DNA from: Microvirga terricola
GTDB lineage: Bacteria > Pseudomonadota > Alphaproteobacteria > Rhizobiales > Beijerinckiaceae
Direction: 5' to 3'
DNA length: 64,000 nucleotides
Assembly: GCF_011777495.1 (NCBI RefSeq)
Contig: NZ_JAATJS010000006.1
Coordinates: 1 to 64,000 of the forward strand
This document shows, piece by piece, positions 9,497 through 18,439 of this stretch. The notes beneath the pieces were generated by a model. That model had not been told where the DNA came from. It saw only the letters and a list, made by a program, of their open reading frames with translations, and did not search any database. The stretch's first letter is position 1; every line of letters begins with the position of its first letter. A program made the translations under genes and the position numbers.

Positions 9497-10378
9497 TCAC
9501 GCCGCCCAGGACAGCACGTCCGTGATGGCCTGCGGCTTCACCGGCTGGCGAGAGACCCAGTCCTGCACGTGCTGCGACACCAGCGGACCGTGATGGACTT
9601 TCAGCTCTTCCGCATGGATTCCGCGCGCGATGAGGAGAGAGTCGATGCCGAAACCCGCCGCGCCCGCGATGTCCGTGCGAATGGCGTCGCCGATGGCGAG
9701 CACCCGGTCCTTAGCGATGGGGCGCCCGTTGAGGGAGGCTGCCACCGCGATGGCCCGATCATAGATCGGCGCATGGGGCTTGCCGGCATAATAGACGTCG
9801 CCGCCCATCTCCTCGTAAGCCACGCCCAGTGCGCCTGCGCAGGGCACGATGACGTTGCCGCGCTCTACGATGAGATCCGGGTTGGCGCAAACCATCCAAA
9901 GCTTGCGCTCAAGCATCGCCTCGAGGCGGGGGCGATAGGTTTCAACCGTCTCCAGTTCGTCGTTCTCGAAACCCGAGCACACCACGTATTCGGCTTCCGC
10001 GATGGAGCCGAAGCGGATGTCGAGCCCGGCATAGATCGGCATGTCGCGGGCGGGGCCGATATGGTGCACCAAGTTGTGGACCCGCTCCTCGATGGCGAGC
10101 CGCGTCAGGTCGCCGGAAGTGACGATGGCGTCGTAAGCGGTGCGGGGAACGCCGAAACCGTCGAGCTGCGTGCCGACCGCCGCACCCGGGCGCGGCGCGT
10201 TGGAGACGAGGACGACGCGCCCTCCTCCCTCGCGAAAGCGCGTCAGCGCCTCGCTTGCCGTCTCATAGGCCTTGACGCCGTTGTGCAGCACGCCCCAGAC
10301 GTCGCACAGGACGAGATCGTAGCGATCCGCCAGCGGCTGCAGGCCATCGACAAGGGCGGGGCGAAGAGAGGCGGTCAT
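9497..10378 (-). CDS. HAD superfamily class IIA hydrolase (TIGR01459-like)
   Basis: A 293-residue phosphatase-type protein. HAD motif I reads CDVWGVLHNG, with the nucleophile aspartate followed by W-G-V-L rather than the common D-G-T form; this is typical of the NagD-like class IIA branch in alphaproteobacteria. Motif II is VLVSNAPRPG, and motif III/IV is YAGKPHAPIYDRA plus LAIGDAIRTDIAGA. The cap domain lies between motifs II and III. ATG 10378 is preferred over the in-frame TTG at 10381. The substrate is unknown; relatives dephosphorylate sugar phosphates, nucleotides or pyridoxal phosphate. Confidence 0.9.
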   Translation of the reverse strand: MTASLRPALVDGLQPLADRYDLVLCDVWGVLHNGVKAYETASEALTRFREGGGRVVLVSNAPRPGAAVGTQLDGFGVPRTAYDAIVTSGDLTRLAIEERVHNLVHHIGPARDMPIYAGLDIRFGSIAEAEYVVCSGFENDELETVETYRPRLEAMLERKLWMVCANPDLIVERGNVIVPCAGALGVAYEEMGGDVYYAGKPHAPIYDRAIAVAASLNGRPIAKDRVLAIGDAIRTDIAGAAGFGIDSLLIARGIHAEELKVHHGPLVSQHVQDWVSRQPVKPQAITDVLSWAA

Positions 10379-10512
10379 CAAAGTCTCGCGGTTTTTAAAG
10401 CAGCAGACGGAGCGTCTTCCTCAAGAAATAGGAACCGGCGTTTCGGGCCGAAATGCTGCGAAACAGGGCCGTTCGCTCCAAGCGGCAGGGCTAGGCCCTC
10501 GCCCTGTTTAAG

Positions 10513-11865
10513 TCAACCGGCGCGGCGCAGAGCAGGCTTGCCGTCGGTCGCCTCTTTCGCGCCCAACACCTCGGACCGGACGGCACGAGGGGCGGCAAAC
10601 ACGAAGCCCTGCGCGAGCGGAACGCCGAGATCGACCAGGACCGGCACCGTCTCCTCCCGCTCGACGCGCTCGGCCACGAGCCTGATGCCTTCGCGGCGCA
10701 GGATGGTGGCAAGATCGCGCACGCTCCACTCGGAGGCGGAAGCCCCTTCCCTCTCGGCTGCGGTGATCATCAGATCGGCGGGAAGCTTCATGAAGCGCAC
10801 GCCGAGATCGGCAAGGGCACGGGCGTCGAAAGCAAGATCCTCGGCCCGGTCGAGAGAAAGCGGCACGCCCCGGTCCCGCAGGACGGCGAGCGCGTCTTTC
10901 CGGCCCGTATCGAGATCGCGCCAGGCGCTTTGCGGGAGTTCCAGAACGATCTTGCCCAAAACCTCGGGCGACGCATCCAGAAGCCTGACGACGGAGGCAA
11001 GGAAGCCCGGCTGCTTCACCGAAAACGGCGACAGGTTGACGCCGACGATGGCCTCGCTGCCGCGCGCCAGCAGGTGCTTGGCAACTGCGACGGCGCGCGC
11101 GAGAACCTTCCGGTCGAATTCCGGCATGCGGCCCAAACGCTCCAGAACGGGCAGGAACTCGGCAGGCGTCAGAAGCGTGTCGTCGGACAGCCGCAGCCGC
11201 GCGAGCGCCTCGTAGAAGCGGACCCGGCGCTGCGGCAGCGCGACGACCGGCTGGAGGTGAAGTTCGATCCCGCCCGCCTCGAAAGCCTGGGTGACGAGCC
11301 GCATCCGCTTGATCTCGTCCTCGGCTTCCTTACGCGGCAGAAGCGAGGGCTCGGGCTGCGCCTTCTCTGGCACAGCGACCGGGACGGGACGCGCTTCCGG
11401 CACAATCTTGAGCGCCGGCTTCTCGCTCTCGGCAGGCTGGGCGGAGGACGTGAGGGTGCTTCTTAGATCGGCCACGTCGCGGTTCTGCGCGGCGACATTG
11501 CGGGCGAGTTCGCGCACCACGCCGCCGAGGAGACCGACCGTGCCCGTGACCTCGGCCATAGTGGTGCGGATGGCAGGGCTCGCGCCCGTGCCGGGGCTGC
11601 GCATCTCCTGCTCCAGCCGGATCAGCCGCTTGGCGAGAAATCGCAAATCCGAGGCGGCGCGCTCGGCGGTCTTGGCGGCCTCGTGGGCCCGAAGCCAGGC
11701 AAAAGCCACGCCGGACAGCGCCGCGACATGCAGAAGCGCGACTGCCATCCAGACAAGATCGACTTCCATCACCACGACAGCAATGACAACGGCCGCAGCC
11801 GCAACCAGGGAGAGAACGCCCAAGGCCCCTCCGCGGCTATCCAAGAGCTGCAATCCCTTTGCCAT
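10513..11865 (-). CDS. Membrane-anchored EAL domain protein, probably catalytically impaired
   Basis: About 450 residues from ATG 11865 (AGGGTG upstream). Two N-terminal membrane helices span residues ~12-52, a helical linker follows, and a C-terminal EAL domain occupies ~200-440. EAL proteins hydrolyse cyclic di-GMP. Here the EAL glutamate (FYEALARLR), the N of VGVNLSP, the E of VLELPQ, the K of FMKLPADL and the E of LVAERVE are present. The conserved DDFG metal-binding motif reads LDRAED, so the second aspartate is lost. It may therefore bind c-di-GMP without cleaving it. No GGDEF domain is present. Confidence 0.85.
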   Translation of the reverse strand: MAKGLQLLDSRGGALGVLSLVAAAAVVIAVVVMEVDLVWMAVALLHVAALSGVAFAWLRAHEAAKTAERAASDLRFLAKRLIRLEQEMRSPGTGASPAIRTTMAEVTGTVGLLGGVVRELARNVAAQNRDVADLRSTLTSSAQPAESEKPALKIVPEARPVPVAVPEKAQPEPSLLPRKEAEDEIKRMRLVTQAFEAGGIELHLQPVVALPQRRVRFYEALARLRLSDDTLLTPAEFLPVLERLGRMPEFDRKVLARAVAVAKHLLARGSEAIVGVNLSPFSVKQPGFLASVVRLLDASPEVLGKIVLELPQSAWRDLDTGRKDALAVLRDRGVPLSLDRAEDLAFDARALADLGVRFMKLPADLMITAAEREGASASEWSVRDLATILRREGIRLVAERVEREETVPVLVDLGVPLAQGFVFAAPRAVRSEVLGAKEATDGKPALRRAG

Positions 11866-12067
11866 GTGCACCCTGGGGGCCCCCGCTCCCGTGGTCACGC
11901 CTTTGAAGGGCGAATCAGTGTGAAATGATGTTGTCCAAGCGGAACCTGAACCGCAAGCGTTACTACGTTGCAAGCGATAAATTTGCCGCTTTCACCCTGC
12001 AAAAGCCCTTCCATGGCGAGTCGTCCCGCTGCTAGGCTGCTCGCTGCAAATCATGTTCGAGGATTCC

Positions 12068-13417
12068 ATGACCGCTCAATCATCCCGGGCCGCCAACGAC
12101 CTTTCCGCACCGAACGATCTTGAGGCCTGGTGGCTTCCGTTCACGGCGAACCGCTCCTTCAAGCAGCGCCCGCGCATGATCGCCCGCGCCAAGGACATGC
12201 ACTACTTCACCCCGGACGGACGGGCCGTGATCGACGGCGCGGCGGGTCTGTGGTGCTGCAACGCGGGCCACAACCGCGACCGGATCACCGCCGCGATCCA
12301 GAACCAGGCGGCGGAGCTCGACTACTCGCCCGCCTTCCAGTTCGGCCACGCGGCGGGCTTCGCCACCGCGTCGCGCATCGCGCAGCTCGCGCCGGGCGAT
12401 TTGAACCACGTCTTCTTCTGCAATTCGGGCTCGGAGGCGGTCGACACCGCGCTCAAGATCGCCCTCGCCTACTGGAACGTTTCGGGCCAGGGCAGCCGCA
12501 CGCGCCTGATCGGCCGCGAGCGCGGCTATCACGGCGTCGGCTTCGGCGGCATCTCGGTCGGCGGCATCGTCAAGAACCGGCAGTTCTTCGGCTCGCTCCT
12601 CGCGGGCGTCGACCACCTGCCGCACACCTATAACCGCGCCGAGCAGGCCTTTTCGCGCGGCGAGCCGGAATGGGGCGCGCATCTCGCGGACGATCTGGAA
12701 CGCATCGTCGCGCTGCATGACGCCTCGACCATCGCCGCCGTCATCGTCGAGCCGATGGCAGGCTCCACCGGCGTGCTGCCGCCGCCGAAGGGCTATCTCC
12801 AGCGCCTCCGTCAGATCTGCGACAAATACGGCATCCTGCTGATTTTCGACGAAGTGATTTCCGGCTTCGGCCGTCTCGGCACCGCCTTCGCGGCGGAGCG
12901 CTATGGCGTGATCCCCGACATGATCACCTTCGCCAAGGGCGTGAATTCCGGCACCGTGCCCATGGGCGGCGTGCTGGTGCGCCAGGGCATCTACGATGCC
13001 TTCATGAAGGGGCCGGAAAACATGATCGAGCTCTTTCACGGCTACACCTATTCCGGCCATCCGCTCGCCTGCGCGGCGGCTCTGGCGGCGCTGGACATCT
13101 ACCGCGACGAGAAGCTGTTTGAGCGCGCCAAGGCGCTGGAGCCGGTCTGGGCCGATGCGATCCACTCGCTCAAAGGCCTGCCGAACGTCCTCGACATCCG
13201 CACCATCGGCCTCGTCGGTGCCATCGATCTCGCTTCACGCCCCAACGCCGTGGGCGCGCGGGCCTTCGAGGCCATGGACCGTGGCTTCAACGAATACGAC
13301 CTGATGATGCGCATCACCGGCGACACCATCGCTCTCTCCCCGCCGCTCATCATCACCGAGAACCAGATCGGCGAGATCGTCGACAAGGTGGGCAAGGTCA
13401 TCAAGGCGGTGGCCTAA
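12068..13417 (+). CDS. Class III (omega) aminotransferase, beta-alanine:pyruvate type
   Basis: A 449-residue PLP-dependent fold-type I aminotransferase. Visible motifs are FFCNSGSEAVDTALKIA, the PLP-pyridine aspartate motif IFDEVISGFGRLG, and the Schiff-base lysine in ITFAKGVNSG (near residue 290). The opening WWLPFTANRSFK is characteristic of omega-amino acid:pyruvate transaminases acting on beta-alanine or taurine-like amines. ATG 12068 has GAGG five to nine bases upstream; an earlier in-frame ATG at 12053 is less well placed. The amine donor cannot be fixed from sequence. It is followed by a palindromic repeat element. Confidence 0.93.
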   Translation: MTAQSSRAANDLSAPNDLEAWWLPFTANRSFKQRPRMIARAKDMHYFTPDGRAVIDGAAGLWCCNAGHNRDRITAAIQNQAAELDYSPAFQFGHAAGFATASRIAQLAPGDLNHVFFCNSGSEAVDTALKIALAYWNVSGQGSRTRLIGRERGYHGVGFGGISVGGIVKNRQFFGSLLAGVDHLPHTYNRAEQAFSRGEPEWGAHLADDLERIVALHDASTIAAVIVEPMAGSTGVLPPPKGYLQRLRQICDKYGILLIFDEVISGFGRLGTAFAAERYGVIPDMITFAKGVNSGTVPMGGVLVRQGIYDAFMKGPENMIELFHGYTYSGHPLACAAALAALDIYRDEKLFERAKALEPVWADAIHSLKGLPNVLDIRTIGLVGAIDLASRPNAVGARAFEAMDRGFNEYDLMMRITGDTIALSPPLIITENQIGEIVDKVGKVIKAVA

Positions 13418-13435
13418 AACCTCAAAACCCCTCGC

Positions 13436-13517
13436 TGTCATGGCCGGGCTTGTCCCGGCCATCTCGACCCGTGGAGCGCGACGCATCGAGATCACCGGCA
13501 CAAGGCCGGTGATGACA
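13436..13517. repeat. Interspersed palindromic element, copy 1
   Basis: 82 bases bounded by TGTCAT and ATGACA, with an inner arm GGCCGGGCTTGTCCCGGCC and a diverged opposite arm (ACCGGCACAAGGCCGGT). The same first arm recurs in copy 2 at 18983-19067. This layout matches the short intergenic palindromic repeats common in rhizobial genomes. It lies between the aminotransferase and hisS. Confidence 0.8.
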
Positions 13518-13610
13518 TGGGTGAGAGGCATCGCGGCCGCAACAACCCTTGCCCCTCCCAGCCTCACGGGGTAGGACGCGCTACGTTTTCTCTTCAAAGA
13601 CCGGCACCCC

Positions 13611-15155
13611 ATGTCCAAAGCCGACAAACTGAAGGCTCGCGCGCCGCGCGGCTTCGCCGACCGTGGCCCCGCGGAACTCGCGGCAACCGAGCGGATGCTC
13701 GCGGCCATCCGCGAATCTTACGAACTCTATGGCTTCGAGGGGGTCGAGACGCCCTTCGTCGAGTACACCGACGCGCTCGGCAAGTTTTTGCCGGATCAGG
13801 ACCGCCCAAACGAGGGCGTGTTCTCCTTCCAGGACGATGACGAGCAGTGGCTGTCGCTGCGCTACGACCTGACCGCGCCGCTCGCGCGCTATGTGGCCGA
13901 GAACTTCGACGCCCTGCCGAAACCCTATCGCAGCTACCGCGCGGGCTGGGTTTTCCGCAATGAGAAGCCGGGGCCGGGCCGTTTCCGCCAGTTCATGCAG
14001 TTCGACGCCGACACGGTGGGTGCTGCCTCCGTCGCGGCGGATGCCGAAATCTGCATGATGGCCGCCGACACGCTGGAAAAGGTTGGCATCAAGCGCGGCG
14101 ACTATGTCATCAAGGTCAACAACCGCAAGGTTCTGGATGGCGTTATGGAGCACATCGGTCTTGGCGGCGACGATAAAGCAGGCCAACGGCTCACTGTGCT
14201 GCGTGCCATCGACAAGCTCGACCGTCTAGGGCTGGACGGCGTGAGCCACCTTCTCGGCGCAGGCCGCAAGGACGAGAGCGGCGACTTCACCAAGGGCGCG
14301 GGACTCAACGATGCGCAGATCCTCTCGCTCATGCAGTACGTGAATTGGCAGTCAATTCGACTGCAACCTGCAGCTAGCGACCCGTCAAAGATGGAAGTGG
14401 TTCCAGATCACATTTCGCCGAACATGCAAGTCGTGGAGGCACTACGAAGCGCGTTTGCAGGGAACCAGACCTTAGATGACGGTCTCGAAGAGCTGGAAAC
14501 GATTGCCACCCTCATCGATGCAGCTGGCTACTCAGATCGGGTTCGTATCGACCCCTCCGTGGTGCGTGGCCTCGAATACTATACCGGCCCGGTCTATGAG
14601 GCCGAGCTGACCTTTACAGTGACCGACGAGGACGGACGCCCCGTGCGCTTCGGCTCGGTGGGCGGCGGCGGGCGTTATGACGGGCTGGTGGGGCGTTTCC
14701 GCTCCGAGCCCGTTCCGGCCACTGGCTTCTCGATTGGCGTGTCGCGCCTGTTCTCGGCGCTGCGCATGGTTAAAAGCCCCATCGTCTCTGGGGCGGAGCA
14801 GCCGGGTCCGGTCGTGGTTCTGGTCATGGACAAGGACCAAATCGCCGCCTACCAGCGCATGGTTTCGACCCTGCGCCAGGCCGGCATCCGCGCGGAACTC
14901 TATCTCGGCTCGTCCGGCATGAAGGCGCAGATGAAATATGCCGACAGGCGGCAGAGCCCCTGCGTCGTTATTCAGGGCTCGAACGAGCGCGAGCGCGGCG
15001 AGGTCGAGATCAAGGACCTCATCGAGGGCGCAAAAGCCGCTGCCGCCATCGCCTCCAACGAGGAATGGAAAGCCGCCCGCCCGGCGCAGTTCTCGGTCTC
15101 TGAGAGCAAGCTCGTCGAGGCTGTGCGCGAGGTTCTATCTCGGCATTTCGCTTGA
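13611..15155 (+). CDS. hisS: Histidyl-tRNA synthetase
   Basis: A class II aminoacyl-tRNA synthetase, 514 residues, that charges tRNA-His. Motif 1 lies around [16 protein letters not shown], motif 2 around [20 protein letters not shown], the His-specific signature is [13 protein letters not shown], and motif 3 is [11 protein letters not shown]-terminal anticodon-binding domain follows. It begins the hisS ... hisZ-hisG block. The coding segment from about 14335 to 14545 (residues ~243-312) has only ~53% GC and unusual codons, against well over 60% in the flanks, which suggests a recombined insert. Confidence 0.96.
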   Translation: MSKADKLKARAPRGFADRGPAELAATERMLAAIRESYELYGFEGVETPFVEYTDALGKFLPDQDRPNEGVFSFQDDDEQWLSLRYDLTAPLARYVAENFDALPKPYRSYRAGWVFRNEKPGPGRFRQFMQFDADTVGAASVAADAEICMMAADTLEKVGIKRGDYVIKVNNRKVLDGVMEHIGLGGDDKAGQRLTVLRAIDKLDRLGLDGVSHLLGAGRKDESGDFTKGAGLNDAQILSLMQYVNWQSIRLQPAASDPSKMEVVPDHISPNMQVVEALRSAFAGNQTLDDGLEELETIATLIDAAGYSDRVRIDPSVVRGLEYYTGPVYEAELTFTVTDEDGRPVRFGSVGGGGRYDGLVGRFRSEPVPATGFSIGVSRLFSALRMVKSPIVSGAEQPGPVVVLVMDKDQIAAYQRMVSTLRQAGIRAELYLGSSGMKAQMKYADRRQSPCVVIQGSNERERGEVEIKDLIEGAKAAAAIASNEEWKAARPAQFSVSESKLVEAVREVLSRHFA

Positions 15156-15162
15156 CGTAACA

Positions 15163-15208
15163 CCCTGTCCCAATAAGTTTAAGCTTCCATTGGGATAGGG
15201 GGCTTCCC
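15163..15208 (+). promoter_or_regulatory. Hairpin covering the ribosome binding site of the next gene
   Basis: CCCTGTCCCAAT (15163-15174) pairs with ATTGGGATAGGG (15189-15200), 12 pairs with one G-U. The 3' arm contains part of AGGGGG (15197-15202), the only plausible ribosome binding site for the GTG at 15209. It could act as a translational gate, or simply as the 3' hairpin of hisS. It lacks a T-run, which argues against a plain terminator. Confidence 0.5.
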
Positions 15209-15553
15209 GTGCGGACGGCTTTGGGCGTCTGGACTCTGGCATGGCTTGCGCTTGGATCGTCAGGCGCGTCTGCCGCTTCCCCCGCCTTTCCGCATTACAC
15301 CATCAAGGACTGGTGCGCCTTCGCAGCGACCCTGAACCGGCAGGAATCCAAGGCGATCCTGCAGGGCTGCCTCTCGCAGGAGCAGAAGTCCTACGAGCTG
15401 GTGAAGGCCCGGTGGAACACGCTGCCCGCCGAGATCCTCCGCCGCTGCATTCCCGCCTCGCAACAAAACCGAAACGGCTCCTATTTCGTGCTGCGTATGT
15501 GCATCTGGGGCGAGCTTCCCGAGGCGAGAAAGCACGAACTCGTCGGCGGTTGA
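15209..15553 (+). CDS. Small exported cysteine-containing protein, unknown function
   Basis: 114 residues from a GTG start. An N-terminal signal peptide (cleavage probably after ASA near residue 22) leaves a ~90-residue mature protein with four cysteines (in DWCAF, QGCLS, RRCIP and RMCIW), suggesting two disulfides in the periplasm. I do not recognise a family. It lies between hisS and a lysine-rich gene. Its binding site AGGGGG is inside a stable hairpin. The reading frame codon use matches the flanking genes. Confidence 0.65.
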   Translation: MRTALGVWTLAWLALGSSGASAASPAFPHYTIKDWCAFAATLNRQESKAILQGCLSQEQKSYELVKARWNTLPAEILRRCIPASQQNRNGSYFVLRMCIWGELPEARKHELVGG

Positions 15554-15628
15554 GCCCGAGAAACTTAGCCGGAACTCTTAAGCTTGCCTCGGCGTTTTCT
15601 TTGGGCATGCGAGCACGGAGAGACCGCC

Positions 15629-16120
15629 ATGGCGAAAGCCAAAGCAGCCAAAGCGAAGAAAAGCCCCGGCAAGGCCGCCAAGCCGGCCAAGGCCCCTGAA
15701 AAGGCGAAAAAGCTGCCGAAGGGCCTGCGCAAGTTCGCGCCGCTCAAGACCCTCATGAGTTCGGAGCTGGGGCGCGAGATTTTGGCGGAAGCCCTGGTCG
15801 CGGCAGCAGCCGCGGCAGCCGCAGCCCTCACCAAAAAACGCCCAGCCACAAAAATCGCCTCCGCCATTTCGGAAGCGACGCCGAAGGTCGTCGAGGCCGC
15901 CAAGCAGACGGTTCAGACAGCCGCAGACGCGGTCGCCGGCGTCGTCACGGAAGCGGCGCACACCTACCTTCCGACAGCCGTGATGGGCGAGCGAGAGCCG
16001 AAGCCGGAGGGCACGAAGACCGCCGGAAAGCCGGCTTACGCGCATCTCGCGAGCGATCTTAACAAGGTTAAGAAATCACCGCGCAAAGCGCCGAAGCCCG
16101 AGCGGCCCGCGAAGCACTGA
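15629..16120 (+). CDS. Lysine/alanine-rich, histone H1-like protein of unknown function
   Basis: 163 residues from ATG 15629 (GGAG upstream; an in-frame start at 15584 adds an unrelated leader). The N-terminal ~40 residues are a Lys-Ala-Pro tract (KAKAAKAKKSPGKAAKPAK) like bacterial H1-like proteins. A central alanine run (AAAAAAAAA near residue 60) is next, then an amphipathic helical stretch, and a basic tail ending KKSPRKAPKPERPAKH. This could be a nucleoid-associated or nucleic-acid-binding protein. No defined domain is recognised. Confidence 0.65.
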   Translation: MAKAKAAKAKKSPGKAAKPAKAPEKAKKLPKGLRKFAPLKTLMSSELGREILAEALVAAAAAAAAALTKKRPATKIASAISEATPKVVEAAKQTVQTAADAVAGVVTEAAHTYLPTAVMGEREPKPEGTKTAGKPAYAHLASDLNKVKKSPRKAPKPERPAKH

Positions 16121-16247
16121 CAGGCTCCCATGGCCGCGCCCTGCTCCGGATGCGGCCCTCCCCTGTTCACCCTGCCCGCCGAAAACGGTCGCCTTCCCTG
16201 TCGAGCATTGCTAGAGAGCATGCGGACAAGGAACTTGGACGACGCCA

Positions 16248-17339
16248 GTGACGGAGACGGAAGCCATCATCGCGCTGATCGCGCTCTTCGAGCGCGAGGG
16301 CTATGCGCGCGTCGAACCGGCTGTGCTGCAGCCAGCGGACATGTTCATCGATTTGTCGGGTGAGGATATCCGGCGGCGCATGTTCGTGACGCAGGACGCC
16401 TCGGGAACAGAGCTGTGCCTCAGGCCCGAATACACCATCCCCGTCTGTCTCGGCCATCTCACCCATCACGGCGCGCAACCGGCCGGCTATTCCTATGGCG
16501 GCCCGGTCTTCCGCATGCGCCCGGGCGAAAGCGGCGAATTCCTCCAGGCCGGCCTTGAATCCATCGGCCGGGCAGACGCCTCCGCCGCCGATGCCGAGAT
16601 TTTGGGGCTTGCCCTCGAAGGGCTGGAACAGCTCGGGCGAACCTCCTGCCGCGTCAAGCTCGGCGATATGGGGCTGCTCCACGCGCTCATCGACGCGCTC
16701 GGCGTCGCGCCCGCCGCCAAGCGCCGGGTCATCCGCGCCATCGTCTCAGGCCAGGGGCTCGCGAGCCTCGCCGACACCGAGGGCCAGAGTGAGGAACACG
16801 CAGGCCTTCTCGCCGCCATCGAGGGCCAAGCGCCTCAAGCCGCCAAGGCCTTCGTGGAGGATATTTTGTCCATCGCCGGCATCGCCCGCGTGGGCGGGCG
16901 GACTGCAGGCGAAATCGCCGAGCGCTTCCTTGCCCGGGCATCGAACCGCACGGGCCTGTCGGATGACGCCCGGAACGTGCTGGAGCGCTACCTCGCCATC
17001 GCAGGCGATCCGGATCAGGCGATCCAGGCGGTGAAAAATCTCGCGAAGGATGCCGGGCTCGATCTCGGCACGGCGATCAGCGCCTTCGAGGAACGGACTG
17101 GCTTCATGGCGGCGCGTGGGCTCGATGTGAGCGCCTTTGCCTTCGCCGCGACCTTCGCGCGCAATCTCGACTACTATACCGGTTTCATCTTCGAGGTGCT
17201 GGACCCGGCCCGCGGCGACGGCAAGCCGGTCGTCGGCGGCGGACGTTATGACCGCCTGCTGGAACACCTCGGAGCGGCAGCGCCGATCCCGGCAGTCGGC
17301 TGCTCTTTCTGGCTCGAACGCATCGTGGGGAGGCCCTGA
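16248..17339 (+). CDS. hisZ: ATP phosphoribosyltransferase regulatory subunit
   Basis: A catalytically inactive paralogue of histidyl-tRNA synthetase (363 residues) that forms a complex with HisG and makes it sensitive to histidine. The family opening is clear (ALFEREGYARVEPAVLQPAD, then DLSGEDIRRRMF), as is LCLRPEYTIPVC. The pseudo-active-site segment NLDYYTGFIFEV lies near residue 310. It starts at GTG 16248; no better in-frame start is seen. Its TGA overlaps the ATG of hisG by one base, so the two are coupled. Confidence 0.93.
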   Translation: MTETEAIIALIALFEREGYARVEPAVLQPADMFIDLSGEDIRRRMFVTQDASGTELCLRPEYTIPVCLGHLTHHGAQPAGYSYGGPVFRMRPGESGEFLQAGLESIGRADASAADAEILGLALEGLEQLGRTSCRVKLGDMGLLHALIDALGVAPAAKRRVIRAIVSGQGLASLADTEGQSEEHAGLLAAIEGQAPQAAKAFVEDILSIAGIARVGGRTAGEIAERFLARASNRTGLSDDARNVLERYLAIAGDPDQAIQAVKNLAKDAGLDLGTAISAFEERTGFMAARGLDVSAFAFAATFARNLDYYTGFIFEVLDPARGDGKPVVGGGRYDRLLEHLGAAAPIPAVGCSFWLERIVGRP

Positions 17340-18313
17340 TGAGCGATTCTCCCCTGATCCTGGCGGTGCCCTCCAAGGGCCGCCTGCAGGAAAACGCGGC
17401 GGCGTTCTTCGCGCGCGCCGGTCTCGTCTTCAATCAGTCGCGCGGCGCGCTCGATTATCGCGGCACGCTGAGCGGCGTGCCTGACGTCGAGGTGGCCTTC
17501 ATTTCCGCCTCCGAGATCGTCAGCCACTTGGCGAGCGGCGCGGCCCATCTCGGCATTACCGGCGAGGACCTGATCCGCGAGCAGATCGCTGATGCGGACG
17601 AGGCCGTGGAACTGCTCACGCCCCTCGGCTTCGGCTATGCCAACGTGATCGTTGCGGTGCCGCAGGCCTGGATCGACGTGCGCACCATGGCCGACCTCGA
17701 CGAGGTCGCCGCCGACATGCGCGCCCGCCACGGCCGCAAGCTGCGTGTCGCTACGAAATACGTGAACCTGACCCGCCGTTTCTTTGCGGAGCGGGGCATA
17801 GCCGATTACCGCATCGTGGAAAGTTTGGGAGCTACCGAAGGCGCGCCGGGCGCGGGCTCGGCGGAAATCGTGGTCGACATCACCACCACCGGCGCGACCC
17901 TGAAGGCCAATGCGCTCAAAATCATCGACGACGGGATGATCCTCCGCTCGGAGGCCAATCTCGTCGCATCCGCCCGCGCACCCTGGAACGACCGCGCGCG
18001 CCGGGCCGCCACCACCGTCCTGACCCGTATCGCGGCGGAGGAAGAAGCCCGCACGAGCCGCGAGGTGCGCGCCGCGCTCGATCTCTCCCGCGTGTCGGGC
18101 CTCTCGGCCCTTGTCCAGCAATTCGGTGCGACCTTGCCTTACGGCCAGCCGGCAGGCGGAGAAGTGGTGCTGCATTGCAAAGCCTCGACGGTGTTCGAGA
18201 TCGTGGCCGGGCTGCAGGCCATCGGAGCGCAGGACATCACCGTGCGGGCCTTCGACTACCTGTTCCGTCCGACGAACGCCCTGACCGAGCGGCTGCTGCG
18301 CCGGATCGGTTGA
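17339..18313 (+). CDS. hisG: ATP phosphoribosyltransferase, catalytic subunit
   Basis: The first step of histidine synthesis: condenses ATP with PRPP. 324 residues. The opening LILAVPSKGRLQENAAAFF and the PRPP-binding segment AEIVVDITTTGATLKANAL are diagnostic. HisZ-dependent HisG proteins are usually short (~220 residues). This one has a ~90-residue C-terminal part ending in a predicted beta-alpha-beta unit (GGEVVLHCKAS...GAQDITVRAFDYLF) that resembles the regulatory domain of long HisG, although hisZ is also present. Coupled to hisZ. Confidence 0.94.
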   Translation: MSDSPLILAVPSKGRLQENAAAFFARAGLVFNQSRGALDYRGTLSGVPDVEVAFISASEIVSHLASGAAHLGITGEDLIREQIADADEAVELLTPLGFGYANVIVAVPQAWIDVRTMADLDEVAADMRARHGRKLRVATKYVNLTRRFFAERGIADYRIVESLGATEGAPGAGSAEIVVDITTTGATLKANALKIIDDGMILRSEANLVASARAPWNDRARRAATTVLTRIAAEEEARTSREVRAALDLSRVSGLSALVQQFGATLPYGQPAGGEVVLHCKASTVFEIVAGLQAIGAQDITVRAFDYLFRPTNALTERLLRRIG

Positions 18314-18439
18314 AAACAGTCCCAGGCGGCTTTGCCGATGGTAGCCGTATGTGCAAATAATCAAAGGACGCGCGGGAGACGTTGCCTCCGCGCGTCAGGC
18401 CCCTTATGGTCCCGGCGTTTTTCTGTTCACGAGGTTCTG

